Source: Streptococcus henryi DSM 19005 (GTDB taxonomy: Bacteria > Bacillota > Bacilli > Lactobacillales > Streptococcaceae). From it: 64,000 nt of DNA. Positions 57,268 to 64,000 of this stretch are shown here, in pieces. The translations under genes and the position numbers were made by a program. The stretch covers positions 1-64,000 of the forward strand of contig NZ_AQYA01000030.1 in assembly GCF_000376985.1 (NCBI RefSeq). The letters are read 5' to 3'. The stretch's first letter is position 1, and each line of letters begins with the position of its first letter. The notes under the pieces are model-generated. The model saw only the letters and a list, made by a program, of their open reading frames with translations, did not search any database and was not told where the DNA came from.

Positions 57268-59535
57268 ATGTCTGATTTGATTAGATTTGATTCAGAAAAT
57301 AAGGTCTTTCACCTAAGTAACAATAATATTTCTTATCTACTATCCATAGATGACGGTGGCCTAGTCAGCCATTTATATTTTGGTAAAAAAGTAAAGCGCT
57401 ACCATAACCATTTATCTTATCCTAGGATTGATCGTGGTTTTTCTGGAAATGTCCTAGATAACCTTGATCGTGGCTTGTCCAAAGATACCCTTCCTCAAGA
57501 ATACAGTGGGAGCGACTCTGGTGATTACCGTCAGCCAGCTTTGATTATTAAACACGGAGATGGCAGTCGTTCCAATGCCTTTGTTTTTAAAGATTATCAC
57601 ATCCAAGATGGCAAACCTGGACTTTCAGGATTGCCTGCCTCTTTTGTCCAAGATAAGGCTGAAGCTCAGACTTTGGTTATTACTTTGGAAGATAAGGTAA
57701 GCCAAGTCGAGCTTGATTTGCTTTACAGTATTTTTAGAGATTGTGACCTTGTGGCACGTTCGGTTCAGGTCAGAAATCAGGGTTCTCAGTCTATTATGCT
57801 GGAAAAAGTAGCCTCTTTACAGCTTGATTTTGTTGCAAAAGATTTTGAAACAATCAGTCTTCCAGGAGCCCATGCCAATGAACGTCATATGGAACGCCAG
57901 TCAGTTGGCTATGGTCTTCAAAGATTTGCTAGCCGCCGTGGAACCTCAAGCCATCAAATGAATCCCTTTTTAGCCTTAGTTGATAAGAAGACCGATGAGT
58001 TTGTTGGTGATGCCTATGGATTTAGTCTGGTTTATTCTGGAAATCATGCTTTCGAACTTGAAAAAGATCAATTAGCTCAGCTACGTTTGCTTGTTGGTAT
58101 TAACCATGAAAACTTTGAATGGGAGTTGGGGGCAGGAGATGCTTTTCAAACTCCGGAAGTTCTTATGGTTTATTCTAATCAGGGCTTGAACGGGATGAGC
58201 CAAGAATTTCATAAGGTTATTGGTCAGCATTTGGTTCGTAGCCAATTTAAGAATCAAGAACGTCCTATCCTGGTTAATAACTGGGAAGCAACTTATTTTG
58301 ATTTTACTGAAGAAAAGCTTCGCCCTATTGTTGATGAAGCTAAGCAGCTGGGAATTGAGATGTTTGTCCTTGATGACGGTTGGTTTGGCTATCGCAATAA
58401 TGATCAATCATCTCTGGGAGATTGGTTTATCAATCATGAGAAATTTCCTCAAGGAGTCAAAGGTTTTGCGGACTATGTTCACCAGCAAGGACTCAAGTTT
58501 GGTCTCTGGTTTGAGCCTGAGATGATTTCTATGGATTCTGATCTTTTCCGAAATCATCCGGATTACTTGATGCAGGTTCCGGGTCGTCAGCCGAGCCCAT
58601 CTCGCTCTCAATTTGTTCTTGATATGGGGAGGCAAGAGGTTCGAGATAATATCTTTAATCAAGTCAAAGACATTTTAGATCAGGGCTACATTGACTATAT
58701 TAAGTGGGATATGAATCGCCATTTGTCAGACATCTACTCACTTGATTTACCTGCCCATCGTCAGGGTGAGACTAGTCATCGCTATGTCTTGGGTGTTTAT
58801 GACTTGCTGGAGCGGATTACAAGTGCTTATCCTCAGATTCTTTTTGAAGGCTGTTCAGGAGGCGGTGGCCGCTTCGATGCAGGTTGGGCATACTATATGC
58901 CTCAATCTTGGGCCAGTGATAACACCGATGCCATTTCACGCTTGACCATCCAGTATGGAACTTCTCTTGTCTATCCTATTTCTATGATGACTTCGCATAT
59001 TTCAGCGGTTCCCAATCACCAAACGGGACGCATAACGCCTCTAGACACTCGTGCCCATGTAGCTATGAGCGGTGTTTTGGGTTATGAATTGGATTTGACT
59101 TCCATGTCTGATGAGGAGAAAGAGGCAGTCAGGGAAGAGGTTGAGGCTTATAAAGCGATTCGTCCCCTAGTTCAGTATGGGAAATTCTATCGCCTTAAAT
59201 CACCTTCCGATGGGAATGCAACAGCTTGGCAGTTTGTTTCTGAGGATAAGACTGAAAGTCTCCTCTTCACTGCTCAAACTCTGGCAGGAGCTCAGCCATT
59301 GTTGACAAAAACAAAAATGGTTGGTCTGAATCCAGATGCTGACTATGAGCATGTGGCTCTTTTCAAGGAGGGAGAGGACCAGGGGGTTGGTTATTTTACG
59401 TCGATTTATGCTAGTCGGCCACTTGAAGTGGGGGCTGTTTTGTCTGGCGATGAACTGATGAATATGGGGATTTATGATCCTGTTGTTCGTCGTGATTTTG
59501 TGACACATCTTTACTATTTTAAAATGAAAAAATAA
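57268..59535 (+). CDS. aga: Alpha-galactosidase (GH36)
   Basis: 755 residues from ATG 57268, after ATGAGGTG; an ATG four codons upstream overlaps that site. Cytosolic. An N-terminal beta-sandwich (about 1-320) is followed by the barrel with nucleophile Asp481 (IKWDMNRH) and acid/base Asp551 (WASDNTDA); FEGCSGGGGRFD lies between. It frees galactose from melibiose, raffinose or other alpha-galactosides. It is co-directional with the beta-galactosidase, 12 bases away. Confidence 0.92.
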   Translation: MSDLIRFDSENKVFHLSNNNISYLLSIDDGGLVSHLYFGKKVKRYHNHLSYPRIDRGFSGNVLDNLDRGLSKDTLPQEYSGSDSGDYRQPALIIKHGDGSRSNAFVFKDYHIQDGKPGLSGLPASFVQDKAEAQTLVITLEDKVSQVELDLLYSIFRDCDLVARSVQVRNQGSQSIMLEKVASLQLDFVAKDFETISLPGAHANERHMERQSVGYGLQRFASRRGTSSHQMNPFLALVDKKTDEFVGDAYGFSLVYSGNHAFELEKDQLAQLRLLVGINHENFEWELGAGDAFQTPEVLMVYSNQGLNGMSQEFHKVIGQHLVRSQFKNQERPILVNNWEATYFDFTEEKLRPIVDEAKQLGIEMFVLDDGWFGYRNNDQSSLGDWFINHEKFPQGVKGFADYVHQQGLKFGLWFEPEMISMDSDLFRNHPDYLMQVPGRQPSPSRSQFVLDMGRQEVRDNIFNQVKDILDQGYIDYIKWDMNRHLSDIYSLDLPAHRQGETSHRYVLGVYDLLERITSAYPQILFEGCSGGGGRFDAGWAYYMPQSWASDNTDAISRLTIQYGTSLVYPISMMTSHISAVPNHQTGRITPLDTRAHVAMSGVLGYELDLTSMSDEEKEAVREEVEAYKAIRPLVQYGKFYRLKSPSDGNATAWQFVSEDKTESLLFTAQTLAGAQPLLTKTKMVGLNPDADYEHVALFKEGEDQGVGYFTSIYASRPLEVGAVLSGDELMNMGIYDPVVRRDFVTHLYYFKMKK

Positions 59536-62559
<3,024 letters not shown>

Positions 62560-62881
62560 AGTTGAGCAAAGCCATCTTAGGAGTGGAAACAGGTAAAGAG
62601 AAAATATAAAGTGAGGTCTGGAAGTTATCCAGGCCTTATTTATCTGATCTATAATAGTAAAAAATAGTAAAATAATATTGAAAACAAAAAATGAAGAGGA
62701 TAACAGCCTCTCTATTTTTGAATATTTCGACAATTTAAAATTAAATAAGTAAAAAAATAACTTAGCGTATAAGATACAAAAGCAAGTAATGACAAAGGTT
62801 GGTCTATCGCGGTTTAGAAAGTTCGTGAAATAAATAACTTATAAAATAAGTAAAAATTACTAAAATAATAAGTAAAAACAC
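62560..62881. other. Gap after lacZ with weak terminator and operator-like repeats
   Basis: No gene seen. AGGTCTGG (62614-62621) pairs with CCAGGCCT (62629-62636, one G-U) before TTATTTAT, a weak terminator. AGTAAAA-type motifs recur near 62658, 62669, 62740 and 62849. AGTAA-AAA-TTACT (62849-62861) is an inverted repeat. Confidence 0.45.
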
Positions 62882-62910
62882 TTGCAATGAAAACGCTTTT
62901 ATTATATAAT
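62882..62910 (+). promoter_or_regulatory. Promoter of the ABC lipoprotein gene with cre in the spacer
   Basis: TTGCAA (62882-62887) and TATAAT (62905-62910) are exactly 17 bases apart. The spacer is TGAAAACGCTTTTA (62888-62901), a good CcpA cre site, so glucose repression is strongly suggested. Confidence 0.75.
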
Positions 62911-62950
62911 AAAACCATCAAAAATAAACGTTTAAAAGGAGAGTATCTCT

Positions 62951-64000
62951 ATGAAAAAGAGAACAGTTGGTGCTCTATTGGCAGGTGCCTTATTTTCAAG
63001 TCTATTGTTGACAGCTTGTGGTTCAAGTTCAAATGGTGGCGGAAGCTCAACAAGTGATTCTGGAGCTACAGAATTGACTGTCTGGGCTTGGGATGCTAAT
63101 TACAATGTCAGAGCTTTTGAAGAAGCTGAAAAAGTTTATGACAAAGAAGTTCCAGATACAGTTGACTTGAAGATTGTTGAAAATGCACAGGATGACATTA
63201 TTCAAAAATTGAATACCTCATTGAGCTCAGGTGTTACAGATGGTCTTCCTAACATTGTGCTTATCGAAGACTACCGTGCCAAGAGTTTCCTAGAAGCTTA
63301 CCCAGATAGCTTCTTCCCATTGACAGATGTTATCAAAGCAGATGATTTCACAGACTACAAGGTAGAAGCAACTTCTGTAGATGGTGAAAATTATGCTGTG
63401 CCATTTGATACAAGTTCAACAGGGCTCTATGTTCGTACAGATATCCTAGAAGAAGCTGGTTACACAGTTGACGATTTGAAAGATATTACTTGGGAAAAAT
63501 ACATCGAAATCGGTAAAGCTGTTTCTGAAAAAACAGGTAAAAAGCTCATCTCTCTTGATGTTAATGACCTTGGACTTGTTCGTTCTATGATTAACTCAAC
63601 AGGTTCTTGGTACACTGGAGAAGACGGTAAGACACCGACACTTGCTGACAACGAAGCTTTGAAGGTGGCCTTCAAGGACGTTAAAGCGATGTATGATGCC
63701 AAACTTGTTGATGATAACAGTGACTGGAGCCAATGGCTGAGCGACTTTAATAACGGAGTGGTTTGGTCAGTTCCTACAGGTAACTGGATTACACCATCTA
63801 TTACAGCCCAAGAAGATCAGGCTGGTAAATGGGCAGTTGTATCCTTCCCACGTCAAGAACTTGATGGATCAGTCAACGCTTCAAACCTTGGCGGTGCTTC
63901 AATTTACGTCTTGAATGTTGATGGTAAAGAAGCAGCTGCTGAATTCTTGAAAGATACATTCGGATCAAGTACAGACCTTTATAAAACACTGGTAGAAAAT
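62951..64000 (+). CDS. ABC sugar-binding lipoprotein (CUT1), C-terminus beyond window
   Basis: 350 residues seen, frame open at the right edge. AAAAGGAG precedes ATG 62951. The signal peptide ends in lipobox LLTAC (Cys about 23), then a Ser/Gly linker and a family 1 solute-binding domain (ELTVWAWDANYNVRAFEEA). Permease genes should follow. Position behind the alpha- and beta-galactosidase genes suggests galactosides or galacto-oligosaccharides as ligand; MsmK at 40921 is a candidate ATPase. Confidence 0.9.
   Translation, partial: MKKRTVGALLAGALFSSLLLTACGSSSNGGGSSTSDSGATELTVWAWDANYNVRAFEEAEKVYDKEVPDTVDLKIVENAQDDIIQKLNTSLSSGVTDGLPNIVLIEDYRAKSFLEAYPDSFFPLTDVIKADDFTDYKVEATSVDGENYAVPFDTSSTGLYVRTDILEEAGYTVDDLKDITWEKYIEIGKAVSEKTGKKLISLDVNDLGLVRSMINSTGSWYTGEDGKTPTLADNEALKVAFKDVKAMYDAKLVDDNSDWSQWLSDFNNGVVWSVPTGNWITPSITAQEDQAGKWAVVSFPRQELDGSVNASNLGGASIYVLNVDGKEAAAEFLKDTFGSSTDLYKTLVEN

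Overview
The window looks like a Streptococcus chromosome. It has streptococcal-type purine, ribosomal-protein and lactose tagatose-6-phosphate operons, Gram-positive signals (AGGAGG sites, TGnTATAAT promoters, cre sites), moderate GC, and the order purB - comR/comS - ruvB that I recall from pyogenic and related streptococci. I cannot name the species. Nearly all genes lie on the + strand, as expected for replication-codirectional genes around the ribosomal operon.

Layout. 1-1628: two insertion-sequence remnants (an IS1182-type N-terminus at the left edge and a frameshifted ISL3-type element) directly upstream of the purine genes. 1781-7567: purD, a DUF523 gene, purE, purK, an AT-rich orphan membrane-protein gene and purB. 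7782-9187: a ComR-type regulator, a 34-codon comS pheromone gene ending in FDWWRIG, and an unknown 82-residue protein. 9252-13042: ruvB, a low-molecular-weight tyrosine phosphatase, a MORN-repeat protein and an OatA-like acyltransferase. 13560-19460: adhE (Rex-type operator), an isolated 25-codon peptide unit, thrC and a MATE transporter. 19736-34326: the S10-spc-alpha ribosomal superoperon with secY, adk, infA and rpoA, followed by an L17 downstream element.

34974-43972 holds sugar genes: treR/treP/treC for trehalose, a PucR-like regulator, msmK (shared ABC ATPase) and dexB. A relBE/parDE-type toxin-antitoxin pair, a BOX-like repeat and a short scar copy of the dexB 3' end follow. 45065-55167 is the lactose/galactan block: lacR, lacABCD, the LacT-antiterminated lacTGFE unit, and a secreted GH53 endo-galactanase directly behind lacE. 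55374-64000 holds a sugar acetyltransferase, a LacI-family regulator, a GH36 alpha-galactosidase, a GH2 beta-galactosidase and the start of an ABC sugar-binding lipoprotein cut by the right edge.

Functional reading: the right half is a galactose-polymer and galactoside island. Secreted GH53 would cut beta-1,4-galactan. Products could enter by the lactose PTS or by the ABC importer (energised by MsmK) and be cleaved by LacG, LacZ or Aga, feeding the tagatose-6-phosphate and Leloir routes. The most interesting items are the very small genes: comS, the 82-residue protein behind it, and the free-standing 25-residue peptide unit. Also notable are promoters so close to start codons (ruvB, MATE) that leaderless mRNAs are predicted, and strong inverted repeats inside the ribosomal operon.
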